DNA of 64,000 nucleotides from contig JAFVIF010000045.1 of NCBI GenBank assembly GCA_017474125.1, positions 1-64,000 on the forward strand, given 5' to 3'. The notes below the pieces were generated by a model. The model had not been told where the DNA came from, ran no database searches, and saw only the letters and a program-made list of their open reading frames with translations. This document shows positions 1 to 6,691 of the stretch, piece after piece (position 1 is the stretch's first letter; each line of letters begins with the position of its first letter). Source of the DNA: Clostridia bacterium (GTDB lineage: Bacteria > Bacillota > Clostridia > Oscillospirales > Acutalibacteraceae). The position numbers were made by a program, and so were the translations under genes.

Positions 1-1
1 C

Positions 2-103
2 ATGAAGAAAGCCGGTATCCGTCCGATGATCCACGGTTTTATCATCTCGGCGTTGGTCGTTGTCGTTGCGTTGTTGGTAGAAATGGCAATGGGAATCGTA
101 TAA
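2..103 (+). CDS. C-terminal end of a membrane protein, possibly YeiH/UPF0324 family (partial)
   Basis: This reading frame is open from the left edge of the window and ends at TAA 101-103; the gene begins outside. The visible 33 residues are one hydrophobic membrane segment rich in Val, Leu and Ala, preceded by a short basic stretch (KKAGIRP) and followed by only a few residues. A lysine, then a Gly-x-(K/R)-Pro turn, then a final transmembrane helix recalls the end of YeiH-type putative sulfate exporters, but with so little sequence this is a guess. The in-frame ATG at position 2 is unlikely to be the real start, because a coding-like frame enters from the left. Confidence 0.4.
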   Translation: MKKAGIRPMIHGFIISALVVVVALLVEMAMGIV

Positions 104-220
104 AGAGAAATAACACTATAAGAGAGCAATGAATAAATTATTCGATGCGAGTTACACGGTATTATAAACTACAATTTATCGAATTGTTTTGTGCCGATAT
201 CTAAATCGGTGCAACTTGCC

Positions 221-258
221 AAAAAACCTGTAATCCCATTCGGGATTGCAGGTTTTTC
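221..258 (+). terminator. Rho-independent terminator
   Basis: A 15-bp stem with one mismatch (AACCTGTAATCCC pairing with GGGATTGCAGGTT) around an ATTC loop, followed by a T-run. It probably ends transcription of the partial membrane protein gene. Confidence 0.75.
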
Positions 259-440
259 TTATTTTGCAGAAAAGATTTTGCATCTGCGACCTGAGGGTTA
301 TGAGTCCGACAAAAACGACCTTCGGGAGGGCCTAAACTACTTTCCTTGATAAAAACGCAAAAATCTGTTACAATACATAAAAAGTATTGACTTTTACTTA
401 ACGTAAAAACTATAATTCCAATATAAATGGATATGTTTCT

Positions 441-515
441 ATGAAAATAAAGCCTGCATGCGAATTGATCGGTTTTCCCGATCGCACGATTCGTTACTAT
501 ATTGAAGACAAATAG
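441..515 (+). pseudogene. N-terminal remnant of a MerR-family regulator
   Basis: Twenty-four codons run from ATG 441 to TAG 513-515. The peptide has the start of a MerR winged helix: a short beta start (MKIKPACEL), a helix turn (IGFPDRT) and the hallmark Ile-Arg-Tyr-Tyr, where MerR proteins usually have (I/L)RYYE. The frame stops five codons after this hallmark, so the rest of the DNA-binding domain and the whole effector domain are missing. It is best read as a truncated gene; a functional 24-residue peptide is possible but unlikely. Confidence 0.55.
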
Positions 516-533
516 AAAGTGAGCAGATAACTT

Positions 534-1292
534 ATGGTACATTCTTTTTTACTTATCGGTCAATCCAATGCGGCGGGCAGAGGATTTATAAGCGGGGCGC
601 AGCCCCTTGATAATTGCGATAAACGATTAAAGGTTTTGCGCAACGGACGATGGCAAAATATGTTTCGCCCCATCAATCCCGACCGCCCCTTTTCCGGCAC
701 CTGCTTTGCCGAACGTTTTGCTAAAGAATATGCGCTTGCAAATCCTGAACTTGAAGTGGGAATTATTCCCTGCGCCGATGGTGGGACTGCTATTGAGCAA
801 TGGCAACCGGGCGAATTATTGTTTGAGAATGCTGTAAACTGCGCCAAGCTTGCGATGCGCACCTCCGCTTTGGTAGGCGTTTTATGGCACCAAGGGGAAA
901 GCGATTGCGCCCCGGAACGGTGCCCTCATTATACCGAGCGCTTCAAGGTGATCATGGATGCTCTGCGTAAGGAATTGGGCATCCCCGATCTGCCCATTTT
1001 AGTTGGTGGGATCGGCGATTTTATTGTAGACTATAAGCCTTCGGAGAAATACTTGACCAACTATGTTAAGATCAATGAACAGCTGCAAGCGCTCGGCAGA
1101 GAATATCCCCATTGCCGATTTGTTTCTGCCGAGGGGTTGGGTTCCAACGCCGATAACCTCCATTTCAGTGCCGCGGCGCTGGAGGAACTCGGCTTGCGCT
1201 ACTATAACGAGTTTCAAAAAATGGGTCGCCCCAAGCTCGCCACCCAAAACGTCCAAGACGATACCGCGCGCACTGAATTGGAGCAATTATAA
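534..1292 (+). CDS. Sialate O-acetylesterase-type (SASA/CE6-like) carbohydrate esterase
   Basis: A 252-residue SGNH-fold esterase that would remove O-acetyl groups from sugars. It begins with the block I nucleophile motif Gly-Gln-Ser-Asn (Ser11), has the family motif His-Gln-Gly-Glu-Ser-Asp at 119-124, and ends with Asp207-x-x-His210, the usual catalytic Asp/His pair. The length fits a single SASA domain and there is no signal peptide, so it probably acts in the cytoplasm on imported acetylated sugars. The ribosome binding site is weak (GTGAGCAG upstream). The gene stands alone between a MerR remnant and a C-lectin-fold protein with its own promoter. The substrate cannot be told from sequence. 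Confidence 0.85.
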   Translation: MVHSFLLIGQSNAAGRGFISGAQPLDNCDKRLKVLRNGRWQNMFRPINPDRPFSGTCFAERFAKEYALANPELEVGIIPCADGGTAIEQWQPGELLFENAVNCAKLAMRTSALVGVLWHQGESDCAPERCPHYTERFKVIMDALRKELGIPDLPILVGGIGDFIVDYKPSEKYLTNYVKINEQLQALGREYPHCRFVSAEGLGSNADNLHFSAAALEELGLRYYNEFQKMGRPKLATQNVQDDTARTELEQL

Positions 1293-1419
1293 GTAAAGAT
1301 AATAAATGAAAAATCTCTCAATTTTGAAGTGAACCGAGTTTTCTTTTTGGCTTAGGGTATAGATTTTGTGTTATGCGAGAGGGCTTTTGCGGATAACTTA
1401 GGGAAAAATTTCCCCTTTA

Positions 1420-1448
1420 TTGAATTTTGGGGAAACGTATGGTATGAT
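1420..1448 (+). promoter_or_regulatory. SigA-type promoter
   Basis: TTGAAT at 1420-1425 and TATGAT at 1443-1448 with a 17-base spacer, 50 bases upstream of the next start codon at 1500, which has an AGGGAG ribosome binding site. Confidence 0.6.
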
Positions 1449-1499
1449 AATTTCAAAAGAATTCAGTAAAATTCGTAATACTTAAAGGGAGATAAACTT

Positions 1500-2813
1500 A
1501 TGCATAGAGATAAGGTTTACGGAATTAAATTTAATCCGACAAAGGAAAACGGCGGTGTTGTACGCACTTTTGATGCCAAGGGACTTTCTTACCGTCAGCA
1601 GACGGGAGAAGACGTTGGTTTATCTGATTTTGATAAATGTTATCCATGGTCCGAAATAAAAGAATGTATGATATGTTCTGACGGAGCCGTAATCTATGCA
1701 GCTTCAAAGGATTTTTCAAGGAATGGTAACGTCTTTATGGAAATTCCTTGTTTTTATTTCAAAAGAACCGTTATAGGTGATGAAGAAGAATGGCTGATTT
1801 GCGGCGAGCAAAAAGACGGCTTTGAAATTGAACCGTGGTTTGTTAATGAGGACGGCAGTATTGCTAAATGCCGTTACATTGCAAAGTATGAAGGCTGCGA
1901 TTGGAAAAACGGGCAGGTTTCGATAAGCGGACAAACCCCTTGCCGTCAGCATACGATTGATGAATTTCGTGACGGTTGCGAACAAGCAGGCTTTCAGCTA
2001 TGCTCCGTATATGCATATCTTGCTATTCAGCACCTGTTTGTTGTAGAATGCGGTACCCTTAATTCCCAGGCGCTAAACAGTGGAGGAAGCTACTTCCCTT
2101 ATTCTTCACACAACTACTGCTTGGCGGCTGAAGCTTCCTTTTCCAATACTGCAACCGTTCCCTATAATCCCCGATGGGAAATGGTGGATATAGGCGCTAC
2201 CGTTTATTTTAGTGAGCAGATATCCGGCGATATAACCAATGCGCGTATACTTACGGCAATAGAGCGTGAAGGAGATTTTCTTCATCTGACCTTAGATGGG
2301 GCTCCGATTCACTTTTTGGCAGAACAAACCCGTGTATTTCCCTCGGCACAACCCACAGGACTTTGCGACGGTATGCAGTACGTAAACGGAAGACCGAGTG
2401 CCAACGAATATACTTCATCCTTCCTTTATCGCGGAATAGAAAATATTTACGGAAATATGTGGGAATGTATGGACGGCACAGGCTACGCTAATTCAAATCC
2501 CTATATCAGCATTTTCGGTAACCCTCTTAGTTATGAAACACCTGTGAACCACACCTACGGCCAAAGCGGTAAAGGCTTTATTGCAAAGCTTGGATATGAT
2601 CCGACTAAACCCTGGGCAACCTTTCCCTGTTTGCTGGGTGGCACAAAGGACTCCCACTATCACGACGAATGGAGCACCTTTGGAAATGAGGATTCCATTG
2701 TCGTTTTTGGTGGCGGTTGGGACCATTTTTACTGTAACGGAATTTTTTGTATGCGTACTGTCGGCAAAGAATCAACAAATTGGCTATACGGCTACAGAGC
2801 AATGAAATTATAA
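1500..2813 (+). CDS. Protein with a C-terminal C-lectin/FGE-type fold (phage-tail-like or surface display)
   Basis: A 437-residue protein without a signal peptide. The N-terminal third (motifs YPWSEIKECMICSDG and EIPCFYFKR) and the central Ala-Ile-Gln-His-Leu-Phe-Val-Val-Glu-Cys-Gly-Thr segment resemble phage tail or structural proteins that carry a formylglycine-generating-enzyme-like C-type lectin module. The end of the chain, with GGGWDHFYCNG and a final Tyr-Gly-Tyr-Arg-Ala-Met-Lys-Leu, matches the layout of lectin-fold modules that end in G(F/Y)RA. Such modules are the usual targets of diversity-generating retroelements, but no reverse transcriptase or template repeat is in this window. 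It has its own promoter and a strong terminator. Ligand binding is the likely role; the ligand is unknown. Confidence 0.6.
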   Translation: MHRDKVYGIKFNPTKENGGVVRTFDAKGLSYRQQTGEDVGLSDFDKCYPWSEIKECMICSDGAVIYAASKDFSRNGNVFMEIPCFYFKRTVIGDEEEWLICGEQKDGFEIEPWFVNEDGSIAKCRYIAKYEGCDWKNGQVSISGQTPCRQHTIDEFRDGCEQAGFQLCSVYAYLAIQHLFVVECGTLNSQALNSGGSYFPYSSHNYCLAAEASFSNTATVPYNPRWEMVDIGATVYFSEQISGDITNARILTAIEREGDFLHLTLDGAPIHFLAEQTRVFPSAQPTGLCDGMQYVNGRPSANEYTSSFLYRGIENIYGNMWECMDGTGYANSNPYISIFGNPLSYETPVNHTYGQSGKGFIAKLGYDPTKPWATFPCLLGGTKDSHYHDEWSTFGNEDSIVVFGGGWDHFYCNGIFCMRTVGKESTNWLYGYRAMKL

Positions 2814-2824
2814 GTGTTTTAAAT

Positions 2825-2871
2825 AAAAAATCTCAATTGCCCGTTTGGGCAATTGAGATTTTATTTTTTAT
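2825..2871. terminator. Bidirectional terminator between convergent genes
   Basis: A perfect 16-bp stem (AAAATCTCAATTGCCC and its complement) with loop GTTT, flanked by T-runs in both directions. It serves the gene ending at 2813 and the convergent gene ending at 2925. Confidence 0.85.
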
Positions 2872-2924
2872 AAGATTGGCGGTAAAAACTGTTATTTATC
2901 GGAAGCAAACCGACAAATACCGAT

Positions 2925-4034
2925 TTATTCGTACAGGCGGAACCTTTGAGCTTTACGAACAAACGCCTCTGTTTTTTTCTTATGCTTTAAAATGAAGCTA
3001 TCAAGGTTAAAATCAGGAGACGTAAACTCATCGGTGCCTAATAATTTGGAAAGGAATTCGGTACTTTTAAATTCGCTGTACTCGTTGCGAATAGTATCCA
3101 AAAGAGCCATTCCGCAATAAAAGGAATCGAATTTTTTATGGTCGGTAATATGAATCTGTACTCCGCGACAGCATTCACCCTTATATTTGGAAAATGTGGG
3201 CATAAAACGTGTTGGGCGAAAAACAACTCCGCTTAAGTTTTTGCCGTTCATTTGCTCGGCAAGCTTATAATCGTCTATCCAAGGGGCGCCTATTAATTCA
3301 AACGGGCGGGTGGTACCGCGACCTTCCGACACGTTGGTGCCTTCAAATACGACCGTTCCGATATAAGCGCGGGCCGTATCTATGGTAGGGCAGTTTGGAG
3401 AGGGAATAATCCATTCAACGTTTAATGAGGAAAAGTCATCGCTACGGCTTAAGCCGTCACATGTAATAACCTCTAAAGAGCAACCGATATTTTCTTCGGT
3501 ATTGATATATCTCGCGTATTCTCCTACTGTCAAGCCGTACTGTGACGGAATTTCATAGGTACCCACAATGGATGAAAAGGCTTTTTCCAATACCGTTCCG
3601 CTTAGTCGGTTTAAACCGAGCGGATTATATCTGTCCAATACCACAAAGGAAACACCGGCTTTGGCGCATTCCTGCATAGCCTGTGCCAAAATGGAAATAT
3701 GAGTGAAAAATCTCAGGCCGATATCCTGGATATCGTAAACAACCGTATCAAGACCTGAAATATCCATGGAGCTTCCTTCTTTAAACATTGAAAGCACCGG
3801 TAAACCGCTTTTTTCATCAATTATATTTTCAATTTCATCGCCCGCTTGATTAATGCCGTATAAGCCGTGCTCAGGCGCAAAAAGCTTAATCAAATTATAA
3901 CGTGCATTAATAATATCAACGGAGCGTTCAAATTTTGAATTTAAGCCTGTGTAGTTGGTTATAAGTCCCAGCTTTTTTCCGCTAAGAATGGCATCGGCTT
4001 TATCAATACAGTCAATTCCGTGTTTGTAAAGCAT
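2925..4034 (-). CDS. namZ: Exo-beta-N-acetylmuramidase NamZ-like (DUF1343/GH171)
   Basis: A 369-residue DUF1343 protein. Enzymes of this family release N-acetylmuramic acid from the non-reducing end of peptidoglycan fragments. Visible family signatures are Pro-Glu-His-Gly (Glu55-His56), Asp101-Ile-Gln-Asp104-Ile-Gly-x-Arg108-Phe, Asp134-Arg-Tyr-Asn-Pro, and the later Pro-Ser-Pro-Asn-x-Pro and Glu-Gly-x-Asn-x-Ser-Glu-Gly-Arg-Gly-Thr segments. An upstream ATG would add 11 residues, but AAAGGAGCAAAAATA directly precedes the chosen ATG. That ATG shares one base with the stop codon of the GNAT gene (TAATG), so the two are translationally coupled. There is no secretion signal, suggesting use on imported muropeptides. 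The GH3 hexosaminidase at 34290 could act in the same recycling route. Confidence 0.85.
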   Translation of the reverse strand: MLYKHGIDCIDKADAILSGKKLGLITNYTGLNSKFERSVDIINARYNLIKLFAPEHGLYGINQAGDEIENIIDEKSGLPVLSMFKEGSSMDISGLDTVVYDIQDIGLRFFTHISILAQAMQECAKAGVSFVVLDRYNPLGLNRLSGTVLEKAFSSIVGTYEIPSQYGLTVGEYARYINTEENIGCSLEVITCDGLSRSDDFSSLNVEWIIPSPNCPTIDTARAYIGTVVFEGTNVSEGRGTTRPFELIGAPWIDDYKLAEQMNGKNLSGVVFRPTRFMPTFSKYKGECCRGVQIHITDHKKFDSFYCGMALLDTIRNEYSEFKSTEFLSKLLGTDEFTSPDFNLDSFILKHKKKTEAFVRKAQRFRLYE

Positions 4035-4978
4035 TATTTTTGCTCCTTTGTGTACGTGTAAAAACAATCTTCCATAAAGAAGCCGGCTTTTTCATAAAGG
4101 TAATGAGCAGTACCGCTCAAAGGGGTCCATTGTGCCCAGGCATACGGAATACCGCGCTTTTTCATTTCGGTTAAGCAGTCGGCAAAAAGCACTGTGCCTA
4201 AGCCTTTTCCGCGGAATTTCGGGTTTATACCAAAGGGACCGAAGCGGCCTTCGTCACTGTTAGGATCGCTAAACATACAACCGCCTATAATTTTTCCGTC
4301 GAAAATTGCAACTCTCGCACGGGATAAATCGGGTGTATGGGTGAGTCTTGAACGAAACTCCCACGCCCACGAACCGTTTGAAAATTCATTTTCCGAGTGT
4401 GCGAATTCCGCTAAATGATTGTACGGCAATTCGCCTATATAAAACCCTTCTTTTTCCAAGTCGGACTTGCGCTGTTCAAAATTTTCGGGCGGTAAATAAT
4501 CTTTAAGCGCTATTCGGCGGCGGTAGCTTTTTTGCACCTCATACGAGAAGCTGTCAAATAAATCAATATACTTTTGATCCTCTTTTTCGGAAAAGCCTTG
4601 CAAATGGTAGAGCGGTGCATAGGCCGTGGATAATTTAGTGCGCTCTGCTTCCAAATGGAATTTTTCGCATTCTTCCAAAAGAAGCTTGCCTACCTCTTCA
4701 AAATTTGAATCGGGATGAACGCTGAAGTAAGTTATGTAGCCCTCGTTTGGGTTGGTGGTAAGATTAACGTCGTATTGTATTTGGTGGTGAGGAAGATATG
4801 CGAAAGCAATTATTTTATCGTTTTCCTGTACTATAAGAAGATTTTTAGGTGAAAAATTCGGATCTAAAAATATCTTTTTTGCCATAAGGCTTTCGGTAAG
4901 CGGATATTTCGGATGCGACAGATTCCATAAAGAACAGATTTGCTGTGCGTCGGTACTTTGAAAAGTTCTTATTTTCAT
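4034..4978 (-). CDS. GNAT-family N-acetyltransferase with two GNAT folds
   Basis: A 314-residue protein made of two GNAT-like halves. The first (about 1-130) is degenerate; the second (about 165-310) holds the acetyl-CoA pyrophosphate-binding loop Arg256-Gly-Lys-Gly-Leu-Gly261 and a typical C-terminal Tyr-Glu-Lys-Ala-Gly-Phe. It is upstream of and overlaps namZ by one base, so both are made from one message. The coupling suggests a role in amino-sugar or muropeptide metabolism, but the acceptor is not predictable. The start is the first ATG, preceded by GGAGGGATTTT. Confidence 0.8.
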   Translation of the reverse strand: MKIRTFQSTDAQQICSLWNLSHPKYPLTESLMAKKIFLDPNFSPKNLLIVQENDKIIAFAYLPHHQIQYDVNLTTNPNEGYITYFSVHPDSNFEEVGKLLLEECEKFHLEAERTKLSTAYAPLYHLQGFSEKEDQKYIDLFDSFSYEVQKSYRRRIALKDYLPPENFEQRKSDLEKEGFYIGELPYNHLAEFAHSENEFSNGSWAWEFRSRLTHTPDLSRARVAIFDGKIIGGCMFSDPNSDEGRFGPFGINPKFRGKGLGTVLFADCLTEMKKRGIPYAWAQWTPLSGTAHYLYEKAGFFMEDCFYTYTKEQK

Positions 4979-5135
4979 AAAATCCCTCCGTATTTTCGTT
5001 TAGAATCTATAATATTTTATATTACTTTTTCATTTTAACATAAGGATTTTTAATTTCAATATAAAAAGGCAGGCAACTTAAAACTGAAGAGTGGCGGCAT
5101 AAAAATCTACTTGCGGTAGAATGTACTTATAAAAA

Positions 5136-5267
5136 ATGTTGCTGTTCCTTGCAGGAATTAGTGAACTTGAAGGTGCAGGACTTCTTGGGGCTGACCTTAA
5201 CGCTGATTGTAGTATAGACACCACCGACCTTGCAACACTTAAATTAAAGTTAGCAGGAATTGAATAG
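5136..5267 (+). pseudogene. Orphan dockerin type I fragment
   Basis: Forty-three codons end at TAG 5265-5267. The peptide contains one clear dockerin calcium-binding repeat, with Asp-x-Asn-x-Asp-x-x-x-Asp-x-x-Asp-Leu spacing (DLNADCSIDTTDL) followed by the usual helix Ala-Thr-Leu-Lys-Leu-Lys-Leu-Ala-Gly. A preceding Leu-Phe-Leu-Ala-Gly-Ile looks like the end of the first dockerin repeat, but the frame is broken upstream. Dockerins normally sit at the C-terminus of secreted cellulosomal or surface proteins. No catalytic module precedes it here, so it is a remnant of a deleted or frameshifted gene. Confidence 0.6.
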
Positions 5268-5273
5268 TATGAC

Positions 5274-5300
5274 AAAAGGGCATCGTACGATGCCCTTTTT
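5274..5300. terminator. Bidirectional terminator
   Basis: A perfect self-complementary stem AAAAGGGCATCGTACGATGCCCTTTT followed by further Ts. It lies directly after the dockerin remnant and before the end of the convergent M20 peptidase gene. Confidence 0.8.
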
Positions 5301-5306
5301 TATATA

Positions 5307-6566
5307 TTAAAATAAAGTTTTTAAAACATATGCTGCTATTTTTTTGGTGAAATTAACAAGGTCGTCACATTCAATAAATTCATTGGGTTGGTGGGGGCCT
5401 CCGGGTTCACTAAAATCACGACCACCTCCATAAGCAAAGGTGTTAGCGCTACCGTATTTTAACAAAATTGACAAATCGGAAAGACAAGAACCGCAAACAA
5501 GGGTTTCTTCACCCGTAGCTTCTTTTGCACAGTCAACCAAATTTTTAATTTCTGCATTTTCAGTGTCGCAGGCGCCATAGTGGAAGAATCTCGTTTCTGC
5601 ATTAAATCCTTCAGAAGTAATTCCAAGAGCTTTTAGCTTTTTTTGTAAAACGGAATCTATTTTGGAAAACTCGTCCCAAATTTCTTCCTTGGTTTTATCG
5701 GTATAGAACGTAAATTTAAGTAGTCCTACGTCTTTATCCATATCGTTGTTTCCTGCACGGATTTCGTTATAACGCATACTGGTTTCGGGAATTATTGTAC
5801 CTTTATAATAAGGATTTTTTTCCAGTTCCTTGCGTCGTCTATTTCCAAATTTTGATAGTTCTTTTAATACTATCGGAAAGGCTTTTGCAGTTGGTTCAGC
5901 ACTGCTAACTGTTTCGTTAACACGATATTTGTAGGTAACAACCTGACCACCGGAAGCACAATGCCAAATTTGGTTTTTTCTACCGTCGAGGTTGATAATA
6001 ATATCACAAGGGTCTTTTATGACAGCCGCCATTGCACCGTGTGAACCGCCTAATTCTTCGTCACAATATGCATTAAAAACCAAATTCTTTTTAGGAACAA
6101 GACCTGCATTTTTCAGAAGTTTAATGAGGAAAAGGCAGGTGGCAATTGCATATTTATCATCACCTGAGCCTCTGCCGAAAATTTTACCGTCGCTAATTTC
6201 ACCTGAAAGAGGCGACTTATCCCAAGAACTTTCACTGCCGAACTCAACGGTATCAATATGAGCCATAAGCATAAGTTTATCGCAGTCTTCTGTTCCTTTC
6301 CATTTGGCAGTAACGTTATATCTGTTTTCAAGATTTCTGCCGGGGAAATAGTCGGGGCTTTGTTCAAAGTTCTCAAGTTCAAGCGGAGAATACATTTCGC
6401 TTGAAAGTCCCAGTTCGTTACACAGCTTTAAAATATATTCAGCGCAAGTCTTCTCGTTGCCGTGCTCACCAAAGCTTTCAGAGTTGATTTTAATTAAATT
6501 GCTTAGTAATTCGAAAAGCTCTTGCTTATTAGTTTCAATAAGTTCGCAAATAGTTTTAATATCCAT
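5307..6566 (-). CDS. M20-family zinc metallopeptidase (dipeptidase-like)
   Basis: A 419-residue member of the ArgE/DapE/CPG2 group, which hydrolyses peptide or acyl-amino-acid bonds with two metal ions. Metal and catalytic motifs are Ala-His103-Ile-Asp105-Thr, Gly-Ser-Gly-Asp136-Asp, Asp169-Glu170-Glu171 and a late Gly-Pro-His-Gln-Pro-Asn-Glu. The length and motif spacing are normal, and there is no signal peptide, so it is cytoplasmic. It follows the beta-helix gene on the same strand after about 120 bases. It could be in the same transcript or separate. The substrate is unknown; a dipeptide or acylated amino acid is most likely. Confidence 0.85.
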   Translation of the reverse strand: MDIKTICELIETNKQELFELLSNLIKINSESFGEHGNEKTCAEYILKLCNELGLSSEMYSPLELENFEQSPDYFPGRNLENRYNVTAKWKGTEDCDKLMLMAHIDTVEFGSESSWDKSPLSGEISDGKIFGRGSGDDKYAIATCLFLIKLLKNAGLVPKKNLVFNAYCDEELGGSHGAMAAVIKDPCDIIINLDGRKNQIWHCASGGQVVTYKYRVNETVSSAEPTAKAFPIVLKELSKFGNRRRKELEKNPYYKGTIIPETSMRYNEIRAGNNDMDKDVGLLKFTFYTDKTKEEIWDEFSKIDSVLQKKLKALGITSEGFNAETRFFHYGACDTENAEIKNLVDCAKEATGEETLVCGSCLSDLSILLKYGSANTFAYGGGRDFSEPGGPHQPNEFIECDDLVNFTKKIAAYVLKTLF

Positions 6567-6691
6567 TTTATTATCCTTTTAATTTTATAGTGCTTGTTTT
6601 CTTTAATATTGGAACACAGAAGAAAAGAGTTTAATAATAAAGATTGAAAATCACCTATTAATACTCAATTCCCAATTGAATTATAAATCTG

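Larger units (their letters stand above)
104..533. other. Intergenic stretch with a terminator and a MerR gene remnant
   Basis: The stretch contains a small imperfect hairpin near 191-213, a strong terminator at 221-258, an A+T-rich segment, and a 24-codon remnant of a MerR-type regulator at 441-515. Nothing else coding is convincing. The remnant and the lack of a clear promoter for the next gene suggest that a gene has decayed here. Confidence 0.5.
4979..5306. other. Gene-poor stretch with a dockerin remnant and a terminator
   Basis: It contains the A+T-rich upstream region of the GNAT gene (4979-5060), a decayed dockerin coding fragment on the plus strand (5136-5267) and a shared terminator (5274-5300). 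No complete gene is visible. Confidence 0.5.

Noticed and set aside
201..542. Minus-strand open frame over the leader region
   Set aside because: It covers a terminator stem and the MerR remnant, has no ribosome site and no family resemblance.
1500..2813. Prophage
   Set aside because: Only this one tail-like protein is present; there are no capsid, terminase, holin or integrase genes nearby.
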